This document shows, piece after piece, positions 49,101 to 58,676 of a DNA stretch of 64,000 bases. Made by a program: the position numbers and the translations under genes. Position 1 is the first letter of the stretch, and every line of letters starts with the position of its first letter. The DNA comes from Gracilariopsis chorda (taxonomy: Eukaryota > Rhodophyta > Florideophyceae > Gracilariales > Gracilariaceae), in NCBI GenBank assembly GCA_003194525.1, contig NBIV01000068.1:186001-250000 (forward strand), read 5' to 3'. Under the pieces are notes generated by a model. That model did no database searches. It saw only the letters and a program-made list of their open reading frames with translations, and had not been told where the DNA came from.

Positions 49101-51764
49101 TGGTCAACTGGTGTAGTGAGACTTCAGAAGCGTGATCAGCTTCTATACGAAGCTATTCTTCAACGCGCGAATGGAGTCGAAATTGAGCTTAACTTACCAA
49201 ATGCCCTACTCACTACCGCTTTCAATAATGAACCGTTACGACGTTTCAGTATTGAAGAGCTAGAAGAAGCTTTTGCAACGTACATTGAAAAAATCCCGTC
49301 TCTGAAGGCAACGCAAAGGTCAACGCCTTCGCACGAAAAGCTTCTGATGTACTCTAGGTATAGAACAAAGAATCCTATGCCGACCTGGATTCGAGAGCGA
49401 GAACAGAAGCTTCAAAGGCAAGACTACACACCAGAGAAGGTTGAAGACGAATTTGCGGGTGACTATTCATGCATTCTGCATTTATCGAGCAGAGCTTCCG
49501 AAGTTGAAGGCCGCCTTGTAAGAGTGGGAATACCATTGCTAGGGAAACGACCCAGCACTGAAACAACTCCAAAAAATGAGAATGAGAGTAAGAAGACTCC
49601 CAAACTCAGAAAGAAAAGTTCGATCCAGAGCTTTGCTGGTACTGCCAAGTCCGACCAGTTCTTTGTAGAAGGGCAGCGAATGGTAATGGTTTGCAAGGCT
49701 TTGGTTAAATCAAGAGCTATGGCGTATTACTGCAGGAATAGTGAGGCATTGGAGTGGAAAGGCGCTGTAAATATGATCAACTGGTTTGTGAGGAAGTTTT
49801 ACAAGGATCAGGTTAAAAAGGACAGTTCACTGCTTGAGGTTCTGAGTGCTTTGGCCAAAGCAATGGTTTCGTTCTGTGATATGTTCATAGTACGCCGAGT
49901 TCTGGACATTATTTCCTTGAAAGTAGTAATCCATGGACGGAGGTGTGGTGCGATGAACGTGGTGGAACTTGATGACGAGGTATCCAAAAGCGAAGTTCTC
50001 AAGTGGATGGACGGTATTGTGGACAACTGGAGTGCGCTCGAGCGAGTGGTATTGGCGCTAATCACCCTCGTAGAAAAGGACCTCAAGTACAGCGGCAAGA
50101 TTCGTGTGACTGGAGTGATGAATGAAGAGGTGGGACGCGTTTCGAACGCGAAGAAGATTATCGAAGAAGAGCTCGAAATGAATGGATTGTTCTTCGGTAG
50201 AGAGGCAAATCTGGGGCATACGCTAGAGGCAATGGCGTGGCGATTCCAACGCATTGCGGATTTGCGGTTGCGCGAGAACGTGAGCCATGGGATTTTGTTC
50301 GAATGCATGTCTGTGGCTGGGGAAGCAATTCGCAAACGACCCTGGTGTTGCACCAGGATAGTACAACAGCAGGAACGGAATATAGAAGGAGAGCATATGG
50401 CGAAGAGGGATAAACTGAGGTCGCTACAAGGGGCGGCGCAGATCGAACGCATCTTACCCAACGTTTCAGACTTGGACGATGGCGAAAGAATGTGCGGGAA
50501 AGGAAGACATAGAGATGAAATCATGGATCTGGTAGTACTAACGCTTGGGCGTCAGGAGCGACACAGGCAGGACTGCGCGGAAAGCAGAGAGTTGCTAAAC
50601 CGATTCTGCTGGAGCGATATTGCTCTAGCTCGTGATCGACTTTTGCTCCGCGGTGCGCTGGTATACCGTGATGACAAGAGAGGTGGCGGCATGTTTGCTA
50701 CGACGAAGATCGGAAACGCGCACGACATTACGCGTGTGATTCTCGAGGACGATGGAAAGTTTACCGAGCGATGGACGCAGGAGCTGATGAACGCAGGTGG
50801 AATGGCCGTAGAATGGGAAGCAAGCAAGCTGAAGAGCAGCGTGTGCGATAAGGGCGAAGTGTCTGTTTCCAGCATTGCCATGGAAGCGCTGACCAGGAAG
50901 TTGCTCTTTAGCCCGGACGGGCTGCAAATGAGGGTAAGCATGACGAACAGCGGAACGAGCACGGAAGCTGTACAGCTCTCCCTGAGACACAGCTCGGGAG
51001 AGGAACGAAACAGCGGGCTCGAAGAGGACGCAAACGACGGGGAGCGTATCATGGTGGACGCAGCGCTTCAAAGCACGATGCAGGAACGCTTAGCGCGAGA
51101 AATCAGAAACGGTGGGTGCTTGGGGAAACGGTTGGACGAGCTGTTACGAGCGGTGGAGCCTCGTACAGACGAAGAGCGAGCGGCCATGGTGCAATCGCTG
51201 CACGGGTTGGTAGATGATGGCACAGTTCGACGATTCGCCGTGGAAGAGCGCCAACTGCGCGACGAACAGTTTGCAGCGTGGGACGGTGTGCTGTACGTGA
51301 GCGCGATGCATGTCGCGGCTTTATCGCTTGGAAACAGAGCTGCTACTTTGTGTTGGTGGCGAGACGCCGCCGGCTTGGTGGATCAACGCGCACTATCCGG
51401 CGTGCGCACCGCCGTGCTGATGGAGCTTACGCGCGGACCCGGGCGCGATGGTAGACAAGTGGCGGGGGCTGTGGTGTCGCGTTTGGGCGGGAGTGTCCCG
51501 CGGAGGGCGGTGCTTGACGTCATGTGTGCGCTTGTTGCTTCTGGCGAGCTCGTTGTTCGTGCCTGTGCGGCGCCCCGTTCTGGGGAGACTGGCTTTCGTT
51601 TGTTGCCGGCTGTTGCACGTTCGCAGTTGCGTTTTGTGGACGGTGCTGGTGTGTTTGCGTGGGGACGCCGATGGCGATCGGTCTGGTATGTGCGGCCTGC
51701 TCGCGCTGTCACTGCTCATCGAATGCTCTGCTCTCATTTCCCGTCGCGGTTGGGCTGCGTGTAG
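46110..51764 (+). CDS. TFIIIC largest subunit, B-block-binding (GTF3C1/tau138-like)
   Basis: An 1884-aa single-exon nuclear protein starting at ATG 46110; the frame upstream has no ATG. Near the N-terminus, YNVLERIGMAGSNGILQSELGKYVGLAPNMVHHYLGVLMARSLVARKK (about residues 94-141) is the winged-helix B-block-binding domain of the RNA polymerase III factor TFIIIC. It binds the B box of tRNA gene promoters. Further winged-helix-like pieces follow (ELFRRRRHRGYRALRSKLVRAGLVEI; VEQVYQLIKRSGKEGISIPEIHEYL). A long charged, low-complexity region spans about 600-830 (KRSSSNDKKRTKLKESSK...). The rest is helical and diverged, with the C-terminus containing another winged-helix-like segment. Length, domain order and the tandem winged helices match the large subunit; distant parts do not show clear identity. 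Confidence 0.72.
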   Translation: MDQLFAQVVDHIALSGSAGASLLDSLTAVLGRQPRRGLVIYLHRQFAARSDRFFAKPSFNAPAHEVRLTAHDNIRQRALGFTPLEQSPLPSHAYNVLERIGMAGSNGILQSELGKYVGLAPNMVHHYLGVLMARSLVARKKVVLTKQRTVIKKEQLTDQPVTNQETLTSGDGLGPSVTYTAVVVLARYALNISQSTASKSLAPPHDQPQTEPSPESTSQQPSKASSAPSVIDLTMETRIERIMLALQPSPHTRSEKDLKVIAMPDSDKQEHISDELFRRRRHRGYRALRSKLVRAGLVEIVQRECIARDGKHLGNHACLKLTSLGLEKLQGGLNSKLRSEDLSAHQRSAHRKVHPLLQDGTRARFLEEVGLVEQVYQLIKRSGKEGISIPEIHEYLDGGTDLTGAVGKRIRRIVDSISRIEPTIETQRFEGSAMYIRIALRSIACPEGESNDLQQPNSQSLSQHERTPGSQGKKRRKVGITTLGQQRQEIVMKLLESRKVVILETLGREVATVEDAGLHRVDQKVMRRLLNDLIKQNAIKLITAVKPAIKDCKRSQTVTLVALPEVAENGQEVRSIMTSVVNRALYGSTEGASIEADKRNSESMKEEPSNGKSYVDLKNVNRNGDAAIPIPDRSRLSQERNAVHPKKPAPDDDQDNGPPIVVYEHNIPKGKTAGDSNAQVNCRKRSSSNDKKRTKLKESSKTAEEDKLKPPSSKVRDVTGEMAIDTQTTTIDDNAKPTPLSASNKSARHSKGGSKDKGGAAVCVESDGRDKRKLRINKLRSIDYGLLKGKLARVRVFHRTIFGMLQPDRASRESEKPIPHHSVEDVFQAENLGCFKVGECLSSMTVSEYAAVIGFYQDHGDLITSRKEERIANIRDQLDQEINSQTAARQILSLVQMLTRLGLVESNADSQWTLAGQGIIRDFGKGLPSGVVPHGIVFSDMKAVDTFWRELEQFARCRMSRKPPNSDMTPNPEEGTSADSEGERKMLPVTDVYYPNRWSTGVVRLQKRDQLLYEAILQRANGVEIELNLPNALLTTAFNNEPLRRFSIEELEEAFATYIEKIPSLKATQRSTPSHEKLLMYSRYRTKNPMPTWIREREQKLQRQDYTPEKVEDEFAGDYSCILHLSSRASEVEGRLVRVGIPLLGKRPSTETTPKNENESKKTPKLRKKSSIQSFAGTAKSDQFFVEGQRMVMVCKALVKSRAMAYYCRNSEALEWKGAVNMINWFVRKFYKDQVKKDSSLLEVLSALAKAMVSFCDMFIVRRVLDIISLKVVIHGRRCGAMNVVELDDEVSKSEVLKWMDGIVDNWSALERVVLALITLVEKDLKYSGKIRVTGVMNEEVGRVSNAKKIIEEELEMNGLFFGREANLGHTLEAMAWRFQRIADLRLRENVSHGILFECMSVAGEAIRKRPWCCTRIVQQQERNIEGEHMAKRDKLRSLQGAAQIERILPNVSDLDDGERMCGKGRHRDEIMDLVVLTLGRQERHRQDCAESRELLNRFCWSDIALARDRLLLRGALVYRDDKRGGGMFATTKIGNAHDITRVILEDDGKFTERWTQELMNAGGMAVEWEASKLKSSVCDKGEVSVSSIAMEALTRKLLFSPDGLQMRVSMTNSGTSTEAVQLSLRHSSGEERNSGLEEDANDGERIMVDAALQSTMQERLAREIRNGGCLGKRLDELLRAVEPRTDEERAAMVQSLHGLVDDGTVRRFAVEERQLRDEQFAAWDGVLYVSAMHVAALSLGNRAATLCWWRDAAGLVDQRALSGVRTAVLMELTRGPGRDGRQVAGAVVSRLGGSVPRRAVLDVMCALVASGELVVRACAAPRSGETGFRLLPAVARSQLRFVDGAGVFAWGRRWRSVWYVRPARAVTAHRMLCSHFPSRLGCV

Positions 51765-52026
51765 ACGTCCACTCAATAATACGACAGATTTCGAAAATAC
51801 GACAAGCCCCAAATCGGCCCGTAATCACGACAATCGTCGTCATCCCCTGAAACGAGAACCAACTGCAACACCGCATCTGATAATAGCGAACCTATCATTC
51901 AGCTTCCCGCCATCTAACAGCGAATTCAAAAAGCGCGCGCTTTTCCCTACCCGTATCTAAGCGAATCAAAGCGAACAACCAGTATGGAAAGACACAATTT
52001 CACTTTCACAGCCGTAGACAACCAAC
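51765..52026. other. Spacer between TFIIIC gene and transposon nest
   Basis: 262 bp holding the 3' end of the TFIIIC gene and probably the unrecognised left end of the pogo-like element. A segment AAGCCCCAAATCG near 51804 resembles AAAGCCCAAATCG on the other strand near 63070, a possible but weak terminal repeat pair. Confidence 0.35.
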
Positions 52027-52261
52027 ATGAAGCCCAGCTATAGGGTCCTTCAGACCGCCGTTTACGAGCGATGCTACAGCAACATTTCATGGCAGCGATT
52101 ATCCGAAAAGCATACGGTGTCTGTTGCTGTCTTGCGTCGTTGCTATGCAGCCTGGAGTGGCTGCATACCGTAAAGCTAGCTAGAAGCTCTATCTGATATC
52201 CACTTCAACATTATCGAAGCAGGCAGACCAACAAAACTAAGACCAGAAGAGGAACAACTAT
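52027..52261 (+). mobile_element. pogo/Tigger-like transposase, N-terminal piece
   Basis: The start of a Tc1/mariner-superfamily, pogo-type DNA transposon gene. ATG 52027 opens MKPSYRVLQTAVYERCYSNI...WQRLSEKHTVSVAVLRR, a Psq/CENP-B-like helix-turn-helix. After a break in the frame comes IIEAGRPTKLRPEEEQLL, the GRPT...L..EE linker typical of these transposases. It stops at the chromovirus insertion at 52262 and resumes without loss at 58009, after the target duplication. It is defective: stops occur within this piece. Confidence 0.75.
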
Positions 52262-52624
52262 TGAAACAATGATGGTACACTTTACCGTGTTCTTTCGATG
52301 CCTCCTTTTCTTCTCAACCAAGAGGAGGCCTCTGGGGGCTATTTGAAGGGGTGAAGCTCGCTGTCGGCACAGCTTCATCGCAGCTCCCAGCCCATTTTTG
52401 CGTGTCAGTCAAACTCCCGTTTAGCGGGAGCTCCACGCAATTCAAAACCTCAGTAAAAGTAACTATTATGAAAAGTACTGGAGCCAAAAAGCTAGCACTA
52501 GAATCTAGCTTGGAGAGGCAAGTATTTCAAATCTCAGGTGAGGGGCCTACTTATGATACATACATTCTCAGCCCTCCACTCACTGAAAGGTAGTACTGCC
52601 GCTGGTCAACATTCTTAAGTTTCA
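52262..52624 (-). repeat. 3' LTR of the chromovirus fossil
   Basis: 363 bp, nearly identical to 57641-58003. The outer flank is ACTAT at 52257-52261. A weak purine-rich stretch lies just inside it and may be the polypurine tract. Confidence 0.95.
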
Positions 52625-52679
52625 CTCTTGGCACCTCCGACCGTATTGATGTCCTCCTCAAGCTCATAAATTTTCAATG

Positions 52680-53030
52680 CAAATAACAAAGCAATTTATG
52701 CTCCACGATGTAATCTTTAAACGCTGCCGTCAATTTGCCGTCCTTTTCTACAAAGTCTCTGATCGGTTGCCATGCTGCATCATGTGGGGGAGCATTCTTC
52801 AAAACTGTTAACCATTGATATCCTCTTCCACTTTTTTTTATGTTTCAAAATGCTATCTACTTCATACAAGGAGATTTCTTCGTCTGCGTTGATAAGAACT
52901 GGATTTGATGGAAATGGTAAGCAATTTTACTTGGGTGCTCTACAAATGGCTTTTTCATGGACATGAAGTGCAATCCTCAAGGAGGAAGACTCAGCGATGC
53001 CCCGTGGACTTGTTGTTTTTGTCGCTTTCG
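52680..53030 (-). mobile_element. Chromovirus fossil: integrase end and chromodomain
   Basis: Residual C-terminal coding of the same fossil. It shows a H.xFHVS-like strand typical of gypsy integrase ends, then a chromodomain-like stretch (YEVDSILKHKKK ... AAWQPIRDFV). This is what places the element among chromoviruses, whose chromodomain directs integration to certain chromatin. Decayed. Confidence 0.75.
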
Positions 53031-53940
53031 CGTGTTTATGATTACTACCGCTATTAGTGGGTGTCTCAGCCCTCAGCGCATCCGTGCTGTGCGCCAGGTG
53101 CACACCTGTGCATGCGCCGTGTGCCGCCCAAGGCGTGAGCGGACCACGTGTGCCACGGATAGTCAAGAGGAGGTTGGCACCACGGTGTGGACATTTAGTT
53201 ACCTTATATTCATTATTTATTATTTATCTACGCTACAATAGGGAGATTACTACACTATATAGTGGCTCGGCGACCTCGCCCTGACACTGAGTAAACTTCC
53301 CCGAACCAGGGTTCTTGGCTCTAAGTCTTTTCCGCTTTCGGGAGTCTTCTACACTCCTCGGAGGTAAAGCCGCGTTACTAACGGTAGACCTATCCACCCT
53401 GCGTCACTAAGAGTATCACCGCCTTGGGCACTTGTCACTTAATTCACCACCGCCGTGTTCTCGCCCCTGTATAGGGTTCCTTTGTACCTTTTTCCGTGGT
53501 CCCGTTGGCCCACACCCCCGTCGCCCCCAATCGGGAATCCCCCGTATTTCCCTTACCCCACTCTCGTGTTTCCTACCCCTTTGTGTGGTTGCTCGTCACT
53601 GCTGACGCGTGTCTCTCGTGCCGGTATCCCGTGACGTCTTCCCCCACTTACGTGGACTCGTACTCCTTGGAAGGGCTGTTTTCCCATTCGTGGTGATCCT
53701 AATCCTACCGTTTCAACTCTCCCCGCTTGGCGTGAGGGTGACCCTCGGCTTTACAACCCGACTTCGTCGTGCTCATCCGGAGAGGCTCCGTTCGCTGTGT
53801 TACCCTCCAGAGGGGAAGATTCCGAACGTCTTCGTGTGTTGTCCTGCTTGCGGGTATTGCAGTACAGGACACATGCACAACTGCGTGCGTTTTGATGTGT
53901 GGCGGGAAGTCCCGTCGTACAGCATTCTTTCCAACTAGCT
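53030..53940. mobile_element. Foreign insertion inside the integrase region
   Basis: About 0.9 kb of pyrimidine-rich DNA (plus strand) separates the integrase core from its C-terminal end and chromodomain. Its composition differs from its surroundings and I see no protein match. It may be a solo LTR or a non-autonomous element. I could not find a clear target duplication, so the ends are approximate. Confidence 0.5.
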
Positions 53941-54860
53941 CCGTTAAGTAAATGGTCCAAACTGCCTAGCAGTGAGCTTATCTTTTGGCTGACTACGAGA
54001 GTAGAAGTCCTTGAAAAGCTTCCTTGAAACCATGACCCTATATCCTTTGTGATAGTCCAGCAGACGGGCTTTTCCGAAGGCTTCAGAACTTTGCTTCAAT
54101 TTTGCCACTCGATGAGAGTACTGTGCATATTCGAGAACTGAACGCAGACGCAGGCGAAACTCCTGAAGAGTTTCAATAGAACTTTCCCGACGGCTTATCA
54201 AATCAAGAGGGGCCCCAAGGTGCCAACCTAGATCCACTTCAAATGGTGATAGGCCAAGATCTTCTGATAATGCAGAGTTGTACGCAAATTCAGCTGTAAC
54301 AATGAAATCCGTCGCAATTAGGCCCCATCGTCTTGTCGGAATTGGGAGAGGCGTTGGGTCATCAAGCGGCTGTCCGCAGTGATCTTTGTGCTGCTGACAT
54401 ATCTGGCAACCATCACAGTACCGGCGAACATCCTTTGTCTTTTGTTTCCAATGGAAATTCGTAAGGCGATCCAGATTTTTTGTAAAGGCAAAATTTCCAC
54501 CGGTCTTCACATCATGCGCAAGCTTGAGCACGCTCCTCCTAGCTGATTTTGGGATGCAAAGTTCTCTTCGTAAAGAAGCTTCCAACCATCCAATCGAAAT
54601 GATGGGAGGAGATATTCAATTTTCCTACGCTGCTTAGGATCCAAAGGCATCTTTCCTTCAAGCGCTAAAAGTATTGATCTTAGTAATGAATCTGAAGAAT
54701 AACCTCCAATTACTTCTTTCAATCCGTCAATATTTGTTAGATCGCAGCAGATGTTAGTAACAGACAAACGGGCCAGAATTCGTGATAATGCATCGCCAAG
54801 AACATGAATTCTTCCCGGTTGTAGACAAACATCACGAATATTGAATGAGGCCAACACTTC
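53940..54860 (-). mobile_element. Chromovirus fossil: integrase core
   Basis: A zinc-finger (H..H...C..C) followed by integrase-like text (YCDGCQICQQHKD, then WGLIATDFIVTAEFAYNSALSEDLGLSPFEVD...). It ends near KDKLTARQFGPF, where the insertion begins. Decayed. Confidence 0.85.
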
Positions 54861-54909
54861 TAACCATCGAGCTTCCCTTTCTGTTCACATTCTTCATTGT
54901 TAAGAAATA

Positions 54910-56280
54910 TGTCACTAATTGATTATCAGTAAGACATCATACGTGGAACCCTCAAGATAGCAGCGAAAACGTTGCAACGAAAATATGAGACCTAGTATTT
55001 CTCGCTCTTTAGCAGTGTAGTTCTGTTCCGAACGTGTCAGCTTCCTTGACATATACGCAATAACACGATCGTTCCCCTTGCTGCCAAGCTGCGTTAATGT
55101 AGCTCCCACTGCCATTTTTGATGCGTCAATATGCAGACGAAATGGCTCAGACCAAATTGGAGGTCTAAGGACCGGCACTGTTGTTAATGCTCGCTTCATG
55201 TCATCAAAAGCCAGCTCTGCTTGAACGTCCCAACCTCTTATGCCCACATTCTTTTGTGTCAAGGCAGTTAGGGGACCTGCGCGCTTGGAGAAGTCCTTGA
55301 TAAAGCGTCGGAAAAACTGGACAAGACCCAAGACGCTTCGAAGTTTGGTCAACGATCGTGGGCGTGGCCAGTTCTTGACAACCTCCACCTTTGCAGGATT
55401 GACTTGCAATCCCTCGTTGCCTACAATCAATCCCAGAAATTCCGTTTCGCAAGTCATAAATTGGCACTCCTTTGGCGAAACATGCAGCCTGTGTTCACGG
55501 AAACGTGTAAGTACCGCTCGGATGTGCTCTGAATGCCCTTTGCGGGTGTCACTGTATATAAGTAATTCATCAATATATACTGTGAGGAAATCATCAATGA
55601 AATCATGCATGACTCGGGTCATTAACGACTGAAGGGTGGCAGGGGCATTACATAGACCCATGGGCATAACCATGTACTCAAATTGCCCATACTTAATGTT
55701 GAATGTCGTCTTCTCAATGTCTCTCGGCCTCATTCTGATCTGGTGAAACCCTGTCTTCAAATCCAGCTTTGAGAAGTAATTCGCATGTCCTAAACGGTCA
55801 AACATCTCTTCACAGCGGAGAGGCGGGGCGTTATTACGCTTCGTAATGCGATTCAAAGCTCGATACTCAACCACTCCGCGAAGGAGTCTCCCCGGCTCTT
55901 TTACATAGAACAGAGGAGAACCATATGGAGATTGACTGCGACGAATCTTTCCACTATTTAAGAGCTTCTCAACATATTCCTTGGCGGCTAGCAGTTCCGA
56001 CGGAGACAGCTGGTATGATGGCCTGTGCGGAGAAGACAAATCAGGAGGTGTTCGAATCTCATGATCAACGTCTCTCTGGGGAGGAAGACAATCAGGAAGT
56101 TCCTCTTGGAAGACATCCTCGAATTCCATCAGTATTTCACGCAAATCATCCTCACCTGGATTCAACAGCTGTGACTTTGAAAAATCCTTATCGCGTTCCC
56201 CCCTAGATGGTGTTACATGAAATATAGTTGTTGTAGACTTGGGTTTCCGCAAAAGCTTCCCCAAATTCTTCACCCCAATA
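54910..56280 (-). mobile_element. Chromovirus fossil: reverse transcriptase and RNase H
   Basis: Clear gypsy reverse transcriptase blocks (PSYQLSPSELLAAKEYVEKL, LDLKTGFHQIRM, TTFNIKYGQFEYMVMPMGL, the YxD-type box, FLGLIVGNEGLQVNPAKVEVV) followed by the gypsy-type RNase H beginning (FRLHIDASKMAVGATLTQ...YTAKEREILGLIFSLQRFR). The order is as in Ty3. Part of the fossil. Confidence 0.93.
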
Positions 56281-56339
56281 TTGGTTATGGTTAAGGTTTG
56301 TTGTCGCTCTACCAGATTCCCTTGAATAATTTTCCCTTA

Positions 56340-57600
56340 GACCTCCACAGTTCTATTGCCATAGTCTACCCTAGGCTTAGCTTGAACATTCCATGGCATT
56401 CCCAGGAGTACATCATAATGGTAATCTGCTACAAACCACTGCGAGGTATACTTATAGTCCCCAATCTGCACTGTTCCTTGTAAACATTCCATACTGATTT
56501 CATTTGAATCTCCCTTTGAATGGGTTATATTCATTAATTTAGGAGACAATCTCAAGTTATTCCTATGCTGCTCAATAAAATCTCTTGATACGACGTTGGT
56601 ATTACATCCGTCATCCTTAAGAATTTTTGCATAGTTCCCTTGAAAGGTACCCTGAAACACAAGCAATGGGGCGCAAGGAACATCAGGTAATCGAAAACCT
56701 TCCTGGTTTCCTATCGACACGTTTCCACAATAAGCAGGTCCTCTTGACGTGCACTTCTTCTTTCCAAGAGAACCGTTTAGTTTTCCGAGCTATCCGAGTC
56801 TACATGATCAAAAATAGATTCAACATCATTATCTTCTAAATTCGTTACACTACCGCGCGTCGTAGTGCTTGAGTTGCGACGCTGCTTCCATGGACGACAA
56901 CCACGTTTGTGGCAGGTAAAACATGCGTTGTTTTTGATTTCAAGCAAACGCTGCTTATTCTTACCCTTATAACTTCCTTCAGCGTTTCCAATTTCCATGG
57001 CGTCATGACCTGAAGCCTCCTGGTCTCCTTCCAAAACCTGGTCATCAATGGCAGTTCCAGAAAACGCGGCTTCGACACGCATAGCTATCTTCGTTGCTTC
57101 GTCAAAGTCAAAACAATTTGACTTTCGAACCTCAAACTGCAACTTTGGTTTTAAACTGCTTACAAACTTATCCCACTTTTCACCACCACTAATGTCTGGG
57201 ATCGTCAAGACAATGTTGCGAAAGCCGGAAAGATACTTGGCCACCGTACCATTTTGCTTGCATGCACGAAGCTTGGCTTGAGCTCGGCGCTCATGATCTT
57301 CAGGAACAAACTCTTTCCGGATAGCTTTCGTAAATTCATCCCATGTAGTGGGAGATTTTTGGCTTCTTAGTAGCGTATACCACCATATAGCTGCCGTTTT
57401 TGTCAAAAGCGTCGAGACATATGTAATCTTGTTTTGATCATTCAAGGAATTATTGCCGTTTGCCAGATCGACCAAGGTAAAGAACTGTTCAACTTTATAA
57501 AGCCAAGTGTTGACAACTGAAAAGTCTCTTTCTCAGATGAAAGGTTCGGGTTTGTTCCGTTTGAGGTTGATCGAAGGAACTTCGTTATTCGGTGCTGCCA
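56340..57600 (-). mobile_element. Chromovirus fossil: gag and protease region
   Basis: Gag capsid-like text (TKTAAIWWYTLLRSQKSPTTWDEF, ELVP-type FVPEDHERRAQAKLRACKQ) with a downstream zinc-knuckle-like CFTCHKRGC, followed by a retropepsin-like segment around 56340-56720. It begins shortly after the 5' LTR. Decayed. Confidence 0.85.
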
Positions 57601-57640
57601 TCTTGTGTACAATGTTGACACCCAAAGCGAATGCTACCAG

Positions 57641-58003
57641 TGAAACAATGATGGTGCACTTTACCGTGTTTTTTCGATGCCTCCTTTTCTTGTCGACCAA
57701 GAGGAGGCCTCTTGGGGCTATTTGAAGGGGTGAAGCTCGCTGTTGGCACAGCGTCATCGCAGCTCCCAGCCCATTTCTGCGTGTCAGCCAAACTCCCGTT
57801 TGGCGGGAGCTCCACGCAATTCAAGACCTCAGTAAAAGTAACTATTATAGTAAGTACTGTAGCCAAAAAGCTAGCACTAGAATCCAGCTTGGAGAGGCAA
57901 GTATTTCAAATCTCAGGTGAGGGGCCTACTTATGATACATACATTCTCAGCCCTCCACTCACTGAAAGGTAGTACTGCCACTGGTCAACATTCGTAAGTT
58001 GCA
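57641..58003 (-). repeat. 5' LTR of the chromovirus fossil
   Basis: 363 bp, pairs with 52262-52624. The outer flank is ACTAT at 58004-58008, the second copy of the target duplication. Confidence 0.95.
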
Positions 58004-58008
58004 ACTAT

Positions 58009-58242
58009 TGTCCGAAACACTGCAGTACTTTGCAGAAAACAACACTCCACTTACTCGCCAAGATATGCAAGACTTGGTAAAGAAATACGTTCACTCTTTT
58101 CTCTTGAACGTCAAGAACAAACTAATTTTATTGATAATCGTCCTTCTTCGGAATGGTTGCATCACTTTCTGAATTGCAATAACCTACAGGTGCAACATTG
58201 ATAGAACAAAAATGTGCTGAAGCTGTGACTCAGAAGTATTAA
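58009..58242 (+). mobile_element. pogo/Tigger-like transposase, middle piece
   Basis: Continues directly from 52261: LSETLQYFAENNTPLTRQDM, then text matching the DNA-binding-to-DDE linker (FIDNRPSSEWLHHFLNCNNL). It is split again at the TTAA at 58239-58242 by the piggyBac-like insertion and resumes at 61560. Internal stops and frame changes show that it is dead. Confidence 0.72.
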
Positions 58243-58676
58243 CCCTTTTGAAACGGAAAGCTTATGTCTACTGTGGTAGACGTAAGCTGTTGAATTGATT
58301 GGACAAAGAGTAAAACCATTGAAAGAACAGCCACATGCGAAGGCGACAAGTACTTGATTTTCTTATGTCTATCCTGGTATACATAAGGCAAAGCTGAATA
58401 ATTGGTTGCATTTCACATGACAGCATCTGTGTTGCGACCTTTCCAGCCACATATTCAGTGTCTTTCATCTGCTCTGTCTACCCTGCGCCATTACCACGAG
58501 TTTTGACTTCATGTCGTACTGGCCTGATGTGCGATAGAATGTGCAATGGGGTAAACTTCACCAAATCCACCCGATTGCCTTTCGAAACTCTACTGAACCC
58601 GCCAATAGTCATGGCCATCTTTGCAGCACTCGTGGCAGATTTCTAGTTCATATTGGACTTCTAGTGTTGACATAGA

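Larger units (their letters stand above)
52262..58003 (-). mobile_element. Ty3/gypsy chromovirus fossil (LTR retrotransposon)
   Basis: A decayed 5.7-kb LTR element on the minus strand. Both LTRs are 363 bp, begin TGAAACAATG and end in CA on the plus strand. They are bounded by a 5-bp target duplication ACTAT (52257-52261 and 58004-58008). A primer-binding-like sequence starting TGGTAGCA, as for initiator tRNA, lies one base inside the 5' LTR. Parts in order are gag, aspartic protease, reverse transcriptase with RNase H, integrase and a chromodomain, the order of Ty3/gypsy chromoviruses. It is broken: several breaks (roughly five or more) plus a foreign insertion of about 0.9 kb in the integrase end. 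The LTRs differ at about 19 of 363 positions (about 5 percent), so it is not recent. It sits inside the pogo-like gene. Confidence 0.93.
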
